Positions 9,898-19,385 of a stretch of 64,000 bases of DNA are shown here, piece after piece. This DNA is from Melieria omissa. Its lineage: Eukaryota > Arthropoda > Insecta > Diptera > Ulidiidae. Within the stretch, counting starts at the first letter, position 1, and each line of letters starts with the position of its first letter. The position numbers and the translations under genes were made by a program. The stretch covers positions 47,170,404-47,234,403 of the forward strand of contig OZ020268.1 in the NCBI GenBank assembly GCA_963971225.1. The letters are read 5' to 3'. The notes under the pieces are model-generated. The model was not told the DNA's origin. It searched no databases and saw only the letters and a program-made list of their open reading frames with translations.

Positions 9898-10198
9898 CTA
9901 ATAGATTAAGAGATTGACAGAGAGACCATATTTTTTCGGCGTAGCTCGAACAGTCGCATTTGTTCCTTTAATTGTTGTTTTACGTTGTCCCAGGTTGGGT
10001 TCACTTCCAGTTGCCTCACGTAGTTTGCGGCTTCCCCTGTGAATTTCTCGTTCGTGACTATCCCGATGCCGAACTTCAGTAACTGTTCGTAATCGGCGCA
10101 AAGTGCCATCACCGCCTCGACCGAGTTGATGAATGACAATTTGTCGTGTTGATCGTCCAGTGGTCTCAGTTGCCTGAACTGTTGTATTATATCCTTCT
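9898..10198 (-). pseudogene. Gypsy-family Gag fragment (capsid region)
   Basis: About 100 residues of a retroelement capsid protein. The block EKFTGEAANYVRQLEVNPTW followed by DNVKQQLKEQM matches the common gypsy-type capsid pattern in which a core helix is followed by a W-x-x-(L/V)-K motif. There is no in-frame start: the frame is open to about 10198, where the 3' LTR of the neighbouring gypsy element begins. The rest of gag and all of pol are absent. Similarity is to the class only. Confidence 0.6.
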
Positions 10199-10203
10199 AA
10201 AAC

Positions 10204-10582
10204 GAACTCATTGACCGTTTGCTCACTCGGCGGATTTCTGCTGGAGCCTCAACGGCGGCTCCTGGGCTTTTACTTCTTTAACCCACCTGAAGATTAATCC
10301 AATTAAACGAATTTGGTTATAACACTTGTTCACTTTTATTTAGCACAATTAGGTTTGCAACTGCTCCCGGCCACGTCCCAATTAGGATTGACTCACCCTC
10401 TGCAACCTACTTAGAACTAAACTTATTCTATGCCCTAATTTTCACTGCGTCGGCATTTTACGCGGGAATCGCGGTGCAACTGCATTCCCACGCTCGCCGT
10501 TATGCAAGCGGATGCGCGTGCATAGGCCAGACGCTTAATCAGCACCTTTGCATATCGCTGCAGCTAGTCGCTCGCCGTAACT
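10204..10582 (-). repeat. 3' LTR of the gypsy-type element
   Basis: Nearly identical to 18999-19385 from GGAGCCTCAACGG onward. The outer (low-coordinate) ~50 bp is diverged or rearranged, so that boundary is approximate. A polypurine tract (AAGGAGGGAGG on the minus strand) lies directly upstream at 10583-10593, as required for a 3' LTR. Confidence 0.85.
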
Positions 10583-10715
10583 CCTCCCTCCTTAAATATC
10601 TGCGTCCCGCAGATCCTGTCGGATGGTCGCGTTGGGCTCGACGCTTGGTGGAGGACGAGCGGCAGGGAGTTGGAGCGAGGGTATGCCAGCTTTGTTCGTT
10701 ACTTTTTGCCATATA

Positions 10716-11198
10716 AGGCTTGATTACACGTAACGAGTAGAGTGAGAAGACAGCAACTCGAACGAGTACTCGTTTCGTCTAAACGGTAAGGCGAGTTCTT
10801 GATTGAGTCAGTGATCGATGAAAGTGGCGAGAGAGCCACTAGAATCACATTTTGTTTGCTAGGCCGAGCGACCACTACTTTACCGTTATATTTTTCTCTT
10901 TTCGCAGCGATTCGTGCAATCGCTCGTCAAATGCGGCATCGCTCGTGACATGCGGCATCGCTCGTGACATGCGGCATCGCTCGTGACATATGCGGTATGC
11001 GTCACACACCACTTTTCGCTCGGTTGAGTTTAATTGCGCGAGTTGCTTAGTTCATTTTGTGCGTTGTAAAACCGAACTGACTCGCCGCGTGTCGAAATAC
11101 GTTTGAACAACTCGTCGCTTTTGCTCGCTATCCCAATTCTTTCGGCCTAGTACCATTTTGATGTCTCGTCACTCGACTCGTTACGTGTAATCAAGCCT
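10716..11198. mobile_element. 483 bp MITE with ATA target duplication
   Basis: Inverted ends start AGGCTTGATTACACGTAACG and are identical for at least 22 bp. They are flanked by ATA at 10713-10715 and 11199-11201. The interior is rich in CTCG/CGAG words and holds three perfect 19 bp tandem units (10931-10987). No coding capacity. A 3 bp AT-rich duplication would suit a PIF/Harbinger-related source, but the family is not established. It interrupts the end of env. Confidence 0.8.
10931..10987. repeat. 19 bp tandem repeat, three perfect copies
   Basis: The unit ATGCGGCATCGCTCGTGAC is repeated three times without change inside the MITE at 10716-11198. Confidence 0.95.
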
Positions 11199-12538
11199 AT
11201 AAGGATAACGGCGAGTAGCATTAGAAGTAGCATCCCCATGTCCATGGACGTTGACACAGTAACACGGTCGGCTAGTCGTTCCAGTCGAACAATGTTCTTC
11301 ATGCTGACGTTGTGGACGTGATCCAGGTCGACTCTTAACCCTTCGCTTGTGAAGTTCGCAAGTACGGCAGGTAACACTTGGGAAGTCCTTGCTGAATGCA
11401 GCGAAAAGGTCTGATTGTTTAACCATATCGTCTCATTGTGAAGTTGAATAATGAATGTTCCTTCCAAGTTCCTGGAAGAGTTCGTCGTCTTAAGCTCGCC
11501 TTTGAAGTTCGTTAGAAATAGGGTGTCCTCGCTGATTAGCTCTACCACTTCTTCAGTATTGGTTTTGTAGCGACATTTCGCGTTACCACCTTTGAGCGCT
11601 CTGGGCACGCACGAGTCTTCAGGGAACTTTTCCAGGGATGTCGTAGGGCAAACTGACGAGTTTCCTATATTTAGGCAGTCGCCTATCAATCCATATGTCT
11701 CGTCTTGGTCCAGTAATAGTTTAGAAAATTTCAAATCAACCTGCGTGCCATTGTGTATGGATGCTCGGCAGTTCACTAAGAGGTAGGCGTTACTCTTGAC
11801 CTTCGGCATCGCAATGACGTACAATACCAAGGTTCCGTTCGTGTAGACCGATGGTCGGCCAAACTCAACGGCTTCTATCGCGTTCTGGTACGGTAGCGTT
11901 TCGAGTTCGTTAACAATCGTGTTGACCTCTTCAGCGTTCAAGAGGTTCGTGTTCACAATACCCCGCTTCGCCATCTGGCACGCTCGGACGACCTCGTTGA
12001 CACCTTCTTTCAGTACAAGCACTTTGTTGAGCAAGTCGTGGCCTTTCGTGTCAGTGTCTTCCTTAGTGACTATGTTGTTAAGGCAGTTCACCAACTCGTT
12101 GACCCTGCCGATGACCTCGTGCGTTGCTGTGAAGATTTTGTTGTTAATTTTATATTGGTCATTATTATTTTCGATGATTGTCGCCTGGCTTTTAAGTATT
12201 TTATCCCGGTCGACGGCGTCAGGCGAGCCCGCCAGCCACTTCCAGGCCGTTCCAATCCAGTTGATTGACCGAGGTGTCCTTTGCCTTCGGCTGCGGAGTT
12301 CGTTCAGCCTTTCTTTGACTTGGCTTAGGTGGAATTCAAGGGTTAGGCACAGAGCTTCCTCTTTCACCTCGTGCCGTATGAGCCTTTCTGTTTCCTCGAT
12401 GACATCGGCGTAGCGTTGTAGATCGATTGCGTGAACGAGTTTAAAGTGTCCGTTAGTTATCCAGGCCGTTCCTTCTCGAACGGTGACTACGGGTGCATTG
12501 TAGCTGAAGACGTGCAGGGCGTCCGCAGCAGCTATCAA
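11147..12538 (-). CDS. Errantivirus envelope glycoprotein (Env), open frame
   Basis: About 463 residues of the errantiviral Env fusion glycoprotein, a membrane protein made from a spliced RNA. A basic cleavage-type site (RSRRQRTPRS) is at about residue 85-94. It is followed by the conserved INWIGTAWKWLAGSPD segment and a long heptad-like helical region (residues 110-190). Several N-x-S/T sites follow, and a C-terminal membrane span (MLLLMLLAVILIG) is at about 435-448. There is no ATG at the upstream edge (the first codon is TTG), but TTTTTCAG ends at 12546, a good 3' splice site. This fits env expression by splicing from a leader or gag start. The last ~15 residues are encoded by the MITE at 10716-11198, so the native cytoplasmic tail has been replaced. 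The frame is otherwise unbroken. Confidence 0.85.
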   Translation of the reverse strand: MIAAADALHVFSYNAPVVTVREGTAWITNGHFKLVHAIDLQRYADVIEETERLIRHEVKEEALCLTLEFHLSQVKERLNELRSRRQRTPRSINWIGTAWKWLAGSPDAVDRDKILKSQATIIENNNDQYKINNKIFTATHEVIGRVNELVNCLNNIVTKEDTDTKGHDLLNKVLVLKEGVNEVVRACQMAKRGIVNTNLLNAEEVNTIVNELETLPYQNAIEAVEFGRPSVYTNGTLVLYVIAMPKVKSNAYLLVNCRASIHNGTQVDLKFSKLLLDQDETYGLIGDCLNIGNSSVCPTTSLEKFPEDSCVPRALKGGNAKCRYKTNTEEVVELISEDTLFLTNFKGELKTTNSSRNLEGTFIIQLHNETIWLNNQTFSLHSARTSQVLPAVLANFTSEGLRVDLDHVHNVSMKNIVRLERLADRVTVSTSMDMGMLLLMLLAVILIGLITRNESSDETSKWY

Positions 12539-12907
12539 GAATAATCTGAAAAATTTTCTCTTATATAACTTGTACTAGGACTGAAAGGCAGTGAAATGAT
12601 TCGGCGAAATTGACAATTTTGTATTTAAAATTTTAAAGTTACCGGGTGACGTGGCCGTTGAGCTTAATTAAAGATAATAAGATAGTCAGGTGAAATTATT
12701 TTTAAATACTTACAAAATTATTTTATAATATTACAAAATTATGGTATTACCATTATGGTATTACAATTGATATGATAAAATTAGATATGATAAAATAGTC
12801 AAGAGAAATTATTTGATATGATTACAATTATTTAATTATTTAAGTACCATAGTCAAGTGAAATTACATTGTAGGACTACGAAGCACACTCTCCCTTTTTT
12901 TTTTTTT
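12539..12907 (-). other. Spacer between integrase and env
   Basis: AT-rich non-coding sequence with loosely repeated words such as AAATTATTT, GATATGAT and AGTCA(A/G)G(T/A)GAAATTA, suggesting small internal duplications. It carries the presumed env splice acceptor at its high-identity end near 12546. Confidence 0.5.
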
Positions 12908-14742
12908 TTAATGCGCGGCCCCGGCTACGCCACGTTTTGGGCTTATGTTTTTTATGTTGGCTTTGTGAACCCTTTTCCCGCTAACCGTTAAAACAGTCAC
13001 TCTATTATTCTTTTTCACGACTTCCCGCCTGAAAAGAGCCTTGTCTTTGCCTTTAATGCCCTTGATTGCCACGAATATGACCTCCCCTGGTCTGTACCTT
13101 CTCGGTTTGGGGCGAGATCTATTTTCTCTGTTATTTTGAAGCAATAATTTCCTCTCTATCAGACCTCTAAGGTCCGAATTAACCTTGGCGCGGTAGTCGG
13201 TTAAGTTTTGGTAATTGATCCTCTCCGCCCAGTTGAAGAACACGTCACTTGGCTTTTTGCTTGTAACCGAGTGTATAGTGTTCTTGTACCTATCTACTGC
13301 TACATAAACTAGCTCTTTCACGCTTAACTCTGCCAACTCGTTTCGTAGGCAGCGATATATTTCTAAAACTGTTGAATGTAGTCTTTCTACCTGCCCATTT
13401 ACTTCACTTCGATGTGAGGGTGTGAGATATATGTCTATGCCCAGCATCTTAATGAAGTTCAGGATTATAGGGCTTATGAAACTCCTTTCATTATCGGTAA
13501 TCATGATTTTGGGAACAGAAAAGGAATGCAGTGCCTTGATGAGCTTTTCTCGAAGGTGCAGGACTGATCGGTCCTTGATATGGTGTAGAATATTAAAAAT
13601 TGCCGTGTTCCGCTTTCAGTGTCCGAAGACAGACTGACTTTATTATTCATTCCAAATCCTCAGCTTAAGCTGTGCGCCAAATATGCAGACCGGCTAGCGT
13701 GCGAAAATGCATGTTTGTTTTTATTTCTTGTTGCGTTCAACAACATTGGAGCAAACACTTATTTTATTTCTTGTTGCCTTCAACAACATTGGAGCACACA
13801 CTTATTTGTCACGGTCGCCATGTAGAATATTAAAAATTTCCGTGTTCCGCTTTCAGTGTCCGAAGACAGACTGACTTTATTTTTCATTCCAAATCCTCAG
13901 CTTAAGCTGTGCGCCAAATATGCAGACCGGCTAGCGTGCGAAAATGCTGACACTGCGGTATACACGTTTAGCGCGAGGAGTCAGTTGCTGAGACTTCGCT
14001 TGCACACTTGTGGCCATGGATCGCAATATTGTATTACGCCAAGTAGTCAGTCATGCAGGTGAAGTCTCATCGCTACAATGGAAAAATTTTCCGAATTTTG
14101 AGAACTTGTCAATGCACGTAATGAATTTCTCGTTCTGTATCTCCATGATGTCCAGATGTAGTATTTCTGTGGGGTAGGTTGGTATCGGGGTTGGTTGCAG
14201 CTCGGGTCTTGCTTGCTAGGTTGTCTATCGTACTTGTTGGCATCGCAGATTTCGCAATTTGAGACGTATTCCCTTGTAAGAGCACTCATTCGAGGGAAAT
14301 AATATCGTTCGAGGATTTGTACCTTATTTTCCCTAGCATTCCGATGGGTTCTTCTATGCTCAGCCTCTATAATGCGGAATTTGCGCTCTTCGCTTCCAAC
14401 GTCCTCTACCACTCTCTGGGTCACGCGTATTTTGTATCTGTTAAAACTTGCGAGGTAGACCTCCTGCAGTAAGGCCAGGTGCTGCTCGGGTATTTTTATC
14501 CCGTTGACCAGGTTCGGGTTTAATTTTTCTCTTAATATGGCAATGAGGTCATCTTTAGTGAAGTTTGGCCTAGAAATGTAAAAGCGGTTGAATCCGGGAT
14601 GGGGAGTTTCCTGTGAAAGGAGTTCCATTCCTTCTTGAAAGATCAGTTGGTTTCGGAATACATTTATTGGGGCTTCGACGTGTGGAATGAGGTCCGACGA
14701 GTCCTGTTCTGCGCTATGCGCAGTCCCCATTGTCGATTGCAC
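12908..14742 (-). pseudogene. Gypsy integrase region, interrupted by an LTR insertion
   Basis: The upstream part (14742-14082) covers the RNase H-integrase linker. It also covers the N-terminal zinc domain of integrase, with H in AEHRRTHRN and C in SNCEICDANKY. The downstream part (13504-12908) covers the core end and C-terminal domain: the block PSHRSEVNGQVERLHSTVLE contains the catalytic E, and a basic C-terminal domain follows. The two are separated by the LTR unit at 13584-14077, which created an ATGG duplication. The reading frame is also shifted, so no enzyme can be made. Integrase would insert the reverse-transcribed element into DNA. Confidence 0.85.
13584..14077 (-). mobile_element. 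mdg1/412-type LTR unit (5' LTR, tRNA-Arg primer site, leader scrap, partial LTR)
   Basis: A 4 bp duplication ATGG flanks it (13580-13583 and 14078-14081). On the minus strand a full LTR (14077-13821, TGTAGCGATG...ATATTCTACA, AATAAA near 13880) is followed by TGGCGACCGTGACA at 13820-13807. This is a tRNA-Arg primer site as used by the mdg1/412 group. About 100 bp of leader follows, containing a duplicated ~43 bp unit. Then comes a truncated second LTR copy (13710-13584). All coding sequence has been deleted. Confidence 0.88.
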
Positions 14743-14833
14743 TTCCGCATTCCCGATTTGTTGCCTAGTTTCACTAGCTGTTTCTGTGCAGGAATTGCCT
14801 TCACTTGCCGTGTCTGTGGACGAGTGTTGGAAA

Positions 14834-15544
14834 TTACCTTCGCTCGCGGTTTCTGTACGTTTCTACCAGTGCGGCAACTGTTTCTGAAGAGTAGCCCTCC
14901 GTTTTAATTTTATTAATAATTAATGAGAATTGGTGGTTGACTGCCGCATAGAACTCGTCAATTTTCGAGCTCTTCTGCGTCAGTTGACCCAGCTGGTATT
15001 CTAATGTTCGGATGTCACGCTTGTCTGCGTAATGGAGAGAAAGGACTCGTTTCATCGTTGGCTAGTCTTCGTTGAAGACACTGTATGACACTAAGGCGGT
15101 GTCTGCAGCTCCTACTATCTTTTGTCTAATGTGTCTTAGAATTGCCCGATATAACGGCTTGCCCCGGACTATATCGTAGTCCTCTAATATGGCCTCCACG
15201 CTATGGACCCATGATACATATTGGGTCGGGCTGCCCTCAAAGGTTCTCAACTCCTTGACACAGTCGGGCATCTTCCCGATCTCTTTGAGCTCCTCCTCCG
15301 TTTTCGGCCCCTGGAGGGTGTTCCCTGGTTGTTCTACTGTGGCGCTCTCCTCCCGTTCGACGTGAAGGAGACGCTCCCCTAGACTCTTTACTTCTTCCAT
15401 CCCTGAATTAAGTCTCTTTACTTCTTCTACTATTTCCGAATTGCTTTCTACCGATTTTAGCCGTCCCTCAACGTTTCGTAACTGGGCAAGGATGGCATTG
15501 ACGGCGCCTGTCAGGTCCGTCAGTGATTTTTTCATGTCATCCAT
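14834..15544 (-). pseudogene. Gypsy Gag, N-terminal and central part
   Basis: Gag is the structural capsid precursor. The frame starts at ATG 15544 (MDDMKKSLTDLTGAVN) with a ~90-residue coiled-coil-like N-terminus. The capsid core follows (TFEGSPTQYVSWVHSVEAIL). An in-frame TAG at about 15062 interrupts it, and the same protein resumes at 15055 (HYADKRDIRTLEYQLGQLTQ). It breaks off at about 14835-14870, where a deletion joins it to the region upstream of integrase. The homologous gag at 22099-22797 shows what would follow. Confidence 0.85.
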
Positions 15545-15818
15545 TTCCTGTTTAATGGTTGCTTAACGGTTAGATTGAAAAAGAAAAAAAGGCTCACTTA
15601 CCGAGTGTTGAGATAGCAGTTATTTTCTATTCTATACTGGTACTTATCAGTTTCTCTCTTATAACCGGTGCCACGCAACAGCCACTTACAATTTGAGCAT
15701 TGGTTGTTTCTTGTTTCTTATATTGAATTTAGCTTCCAATAAGGTCTCGATCCTGCCCTGCTCGATGATAAGAAAAGAGAAAAAACATTAGTGTAATGTA
15801 TTAAAAGCTATGAACGGG

Positions 15819-16006
15819 TCATGGAAGGATCGTGTTATTCGTTTTAGTCGTCCGCGTTTATACTTGCGGTCGACCTACTAAGGCACAATTTGCTTCACAG
15901 CCCGTGTATTGAGAATTGGGAGTCAGTCACGGAAGGATCGTGTTATTCGTTTTAGTCGTCCGCGTTTATACTTGCGGTCGACCTACTAAGGCACAATTTA
16001 CTTCAC
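15819..16006 (-). repeat. Direct 80 bp repeats carrying a conserved hairpin
   Basis: Two nearly identical copies (15819-15898 and 15927-16006), period 108 bp. Each folds with an outer stem ATCGTG/CACAAT and an inner stem GTCGtCCGC/GCGGtCGAC around GTTTATACTT. On the minus-strand RNA the one apparent outer mismatch becomes a G-U wobble. Compare 8480-8539. Confidence 0.75.
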
Positions 16007-16469
16007 GACCCATCAGATAACCTTCTGTGATCTCCTACTGTGTTCCCATGGGTACAGAGGAAGATTGCCGGTTAGGGCAGTCAATCACCGGGTGAATCTT
16101 CAGGGCACTTTAGACTGATCCCGCCTCTCGTCTCGATAATTCTCATTTACTTGTTCGGGTTTTTAGTGTTACTCTTTTTCTTTCATGCTTAGATTTGGTT
16201 CAACTTAGCTTTACTTTAATGCATCCCTTTTTTATTATGTTTTATTTTATTTAAAAAAAAATGTGTAATTTTCTCTTACAGTAATGTGATGTGTGTGTGG
16301 AAGAAGTTCTTTTTTTTGTACACAAAAATAATTCTGCGTCCCGCTGCAAGTGCAATATCGGCGTTATCATTTCCCTCTTTATAGAATTCTGTTTCGTGTT
16401 ATCTCATTATTTTATTCTGTTATATCCTCGAGGGAGTGAATTATCGCATGGGGGCGTGTAGTTATAATA

Positions 16470-16612
16470 GTCAGGAGGGTCCCCCCGAGGGTGGGAATCG
16501 CTGTGCTATTTCGTTTTTTTTTTTGTTATAGTAGCCACATATATTTTTCTCACAATCGTTTTATGGTAGCCAGGAGGGTCCCCCCGAAGGTGGGAGTCGC
16601 TGGGCTACTCAC
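16470..16612 (-). repeat. Two ~40 bp leader repeats
   Basis: The unit CAGGAGGGTCCCCCCGA, then GGTGGGA, TCGCTG and GCTA, occurs at about 16471-16507 and 16571-16608 with few differences. The GGGTCCCCCC core is G/C-rich in an otherwise AT-rich leader. Confidence 0.75.
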
Positions 16613-16693
16613 TTCACTGCACTTGCCAGACGGGCACACTCCCTTTTTACTTTTTGCTTTTTTCATTTTGTGACACTTCATAACTTATATATA

Positions 16694-18917
16694 GGGGAAT
16701 TCTTTGTAAGGTGCCACCCTTTAGCTGTTTTGCGCATAACTCGTTAGAAAATTAACGTATCGCAAATATTAATATACCGTTGGAAAGAGGGTTTAAAGAG
16801 CTATGCTCCAAGGTAACACTTCATTTGAATTTTTCGTAAATACGAATTTTACAGCCAATTTCCCAAAGTGTTCAAAATCGACATACTAAAATTTTTTAAT
16901 GTAAAGTGCCACCCCCTAAAAAAACCGCTAAAAACGTAAAAATCTCAAGTAAAAATGCATGATTTAGAAAATGTATGAAATTTTATTGAATTTAATTTGA
17001 ATAAAAATAAAATGACCGAAAGAAAAATGCAAATTAATGCAAATGCAATTGGTAACGAATAAAACGGTAATATTATATTGAAACTAATAAGCAAAATTGA
17101 ACTGATTTATTCCTCATGATCGGAATCTTCATTTAAATTGCAATTCGGGCAAACGTAAACTGCATCTCTACAAGTATGACACTTTATGGTGTTTTGCTGG
17201 TTACTCTTGCAGGCATCGTCAGTCTCTTCTTCTTCTTATTTTGGTTTTTTTCACGCTTCTCTTTCGCAGCTGCACGCTTTTGTTGCCGTTCTTTTAGAAT
17301 AACAACATTTTCCGGAGAAGTTAAAACCGCGGTTTTTGTGGTTTTGGACCACGGTTGGATTTTTTTTTGGGCGTTCCAGCACGCAATGGGCCGACCGCAG
17401 AAAGAACCGAAGGCAAGTTGGTCACACGATACACAGTCACATGTGTGGATACTTCCAAGTTTGCACTTGATGGATCAATAATAATACGACGCTGCTCCTC
17501 GGCGTTATGTTGTCGTTCGACAGCGGTCGCCTCTGCATTCGCTTCCTCAACGCCGATACTGACGAAATCAGATTTGGTGAATACACCGGGATCGTAAGGT
17601 GAAATACCTGTAGCTCGAAAACCGGCTGTAATATTTTCGACGGTAGCGCCACGCATGAGAGCCTCCTTAACGAACTTCGGGATTAGAGTGGTGTCAACTA
17701 TTTTGCCGACATTATCTTTCATCCAAGCGTTTTGAAGAGAATTATATCTCGTCCATGTTCCATATCGCTGAGGGCGAGAATGAATAAGCGGTTTTGACGG
17801 ACAAAAAGCTTTAACTCGATTAAAGCTTGTTTGTTCGGGTGTACGTAGGGTCAAGTTTTTATGCCGAATCATAAACCCATAGTACCACTGCCAGCCAGCC
17901 ATTTGATGCTCGTTCCAGCTTTCAGGGTATTTTATTTTAAGCTTTTTAGCAAACTGAAACGCTAGTTGTTTCTGCTCTGTTATGCTTAGTCCATAATAAT
18001 GATTACAGCATTTGATTGCGTAATCCATCAGCGCCAATTCTTGATCTTTATCAAAAACCTATGAAAACTCAATTAAAAAATACCACCATATACCCAAAAG
18101 GAAATATAGAAAAACTAACCATTGTTGGTTTGGGAAACGATGAAATCCGGCGAACCACTTTCAGCAAGTCACCGTCACCGACGGCCGTAATATCAGGTAC
18201 TTGGGCTTTAAACTTGACGAGATAACGACCAAAGCTTCGCATGTTAATATTATATTCTTTTGACACTCCTTTTTTCGATTTTTTTTCGATGATGACGACT
18301 TTAATGGCATTAAGCAATGCGTCATGGTCGGTAATGCCATAATCCGTTTTCCGTAGTCGACGTGCAGCCATACTAGAAAAAATATCATGTTTAAAATTAG
18401 AGCAAAGTTGGCTAAGAACACTTTAAATTCCTTTGAATGACGATTCCGAGCAACAAAAAGGCATTTTACCGATATAGGACCACAAAACAATGACAAAAGG
18501 GGGTGGCACCTTACAAAGAAAAAAAGGTGGCACTTTACATTTTGATGCCATTTTCGAAATCATGGTATAAATTTTTTCCTTTTACGATATGCTCGGATAT
18601 CATTTCGGATTATGAAAAACCATTTAAAATTAAGTCCAACACTGATATTTACCTAAGCTTTTTGCGCGTATTTGATTTATTTTTCACCACAAGAAAAACC
18701 TTCCATTTTTATTTTTATGTTTTTTCCTAACCAAATTTAACACTTTTATTTACCCAGACCGTGTTATTGCGTCTGTTTCCTCAAAAACCATATTTAAATT
18801 GATGTTGACATATATACCTTAAATGATAATAGGAATTTTTTTTCTTGGACTGCTGGAACGTCGAAATCGAGCAGGGGTGGCACCTTACAAAGAGTGGCAC
18901 CTTACAAAGAATTCCCC
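16694..18917 (-). mobile_element. pogo-type DNA transposon, internally deleted
   Basis: Perfect 24 bp inverted ends begin GGGGAATTCTTTGTAAGGTG. TA duplications flank them (16692-16693 and 18918-18919). Subterminal repeats of GTAAAGTGCCACC/GGTGGCACCTTAC occur near 16898, 18500, 18528 and 18878, probably transposase binding sites. It encodes a pogo-family transposase without its catalytic domain, so it is non-autonomous. It is inserted in the leader of the gypsy element. Confidence 0.93.
17321..18371 (-). pseudogene. pogo-family transposase lacking the DDE core
   Basis: Exon 1 starts at ATG 18371 (MAARRLRKTDYGITD) and encodes a psq-type helix-turn-helix (VSKEYNINMRSFGRYLVKF). A GT-AG intron of about 60 bp (near 18062-18119) joins it in frame to exon 2. 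Exon 2 contains a CENP-B-type DNA-binding domain (WNEHQMAGWQWYYGFMIRH). The sequence then jumps to the C-terminal block ITAGFRATGISPYDPGVF. The ~180 residues that should carry the DDE/D catalytic triad are missing. The DNA-binding half could in principle still be made. The family usually has 500-600 residues. Confidence 0.85.
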
Positions 18918-18980
18918 TATATATTTTTTTTTTCTTCGCACACAGGTGAACTATCACACAAGGAACCCACACATTTAGTG

Positions 18981-18999
18981 GGTCCCTGCTCGGGCGCCA
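18981..18999 (-). promoter_or_regulatory. tRNA-Lys primer binding site
   Basis: Minus-strand TGGCGCCCGAGCAGGGACC directly abuts the 5' LTR. It differs by one base from the well-known TGGCGCCCGAACAGGGAC class, and would prime minus-strand synthesis from tRNA-Lys. Confidence 0.9.
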
Positions 19000-19385
19000 G
19001 TTATGACCGCTCGCTCCCAGGCGGCCAAAAAAAATGATTTTGCCAGGAGCCTCAACGGCGGCTCCTGGGCTTTTACTTCTTTAACCCACCTGAAGATTAA
19101 TCCAATTAAACGAATTTGGTTATAACACTTGTTCACTTTTATTTAGCACAATTAGGTTTGCGACTGCTCCCGGCCACGTCCCAATTAGAATTGACTCACC
19201 CTCTGCAACCTACTTAGAACTAAACTTATTCTATGCCCTAATTTTCACTGCGTCGACATTTTACGCGGGAATCGCGGTGCAACTGCATTCCCACGCTCGC
19301 CGTTATGCAAGCGGATGCGCGTGCATAGGCCAGACGCTTAATCAGCACCTTTGCATATCGCTGCAGCTAGTCGCTCGCCGTAACT
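18999..19385 (-). repeat. 5' LTR of the gypsy-type element
   Basis: 387 bp. On the minus strand it runs from AGTTACGGCGAGCGACTAG to GAGCGGTCATAACT. It lacks a polypurine tract upstream and is bordered by foreign DNA at 19386, as expected for a 5' LTR. It is inserted into the LTR start of another errantivirus (19386-19480). Confidence 0.88.

Larger units (their letters stand above)
15545..16691 (-). other. Gypsy leader, body-proximal part
   Basis: Non-coding leader between the primer site and gag, split from its LTR-proximal 60 bp by the pogo-type insertion. It contains two 80 bp repeats 108 bp apart (15819-16006) and a pair of ~40 bp repeats (16470-16612). Gypsy-group leaders are known to host insulators or internal ribosome entry. 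I saw no clear cluster of Su(Hw)-type sites here. Confidence 0.6.
10204..19385 (-). mobile_element. Gypsy-type errantivirus, internally deleted, with nested insertions
   Basis: The two LTRs (10204-10582 and 18999-19385) differ at only 3 of ~340 compared bases, so they belong to one recent insertion. Reading from 19385 down: LTR, tRNA-Lys primer site, leader, gag, then integrase, env, polypurine tract and LTR. PR, RT and RNase H have been lost by a deletion at about 14830-14870. Three elements sit inside it: a pogo-type transposon in the leader (16694-18917), an mdg1-type LTR unit in integrase (13584-14077) and a MITE at the end of env (10716-11198). Confidence 0.88.

Noticed and set aside
11592..12413. 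Plus-strand frames up to 164 codons opposite env
   Set aside because: They are the complement of a clear Env reading frame and have no motif of their own.
13711..13806. Duplicated ~43 bp unit taken at first for a CRISPR-like or satellite repeat
   Set aside because: It lies between a tRNA-Arg primer site and a partial LTR, so it is leader sequence of an mdg1-type element with a local duplication.
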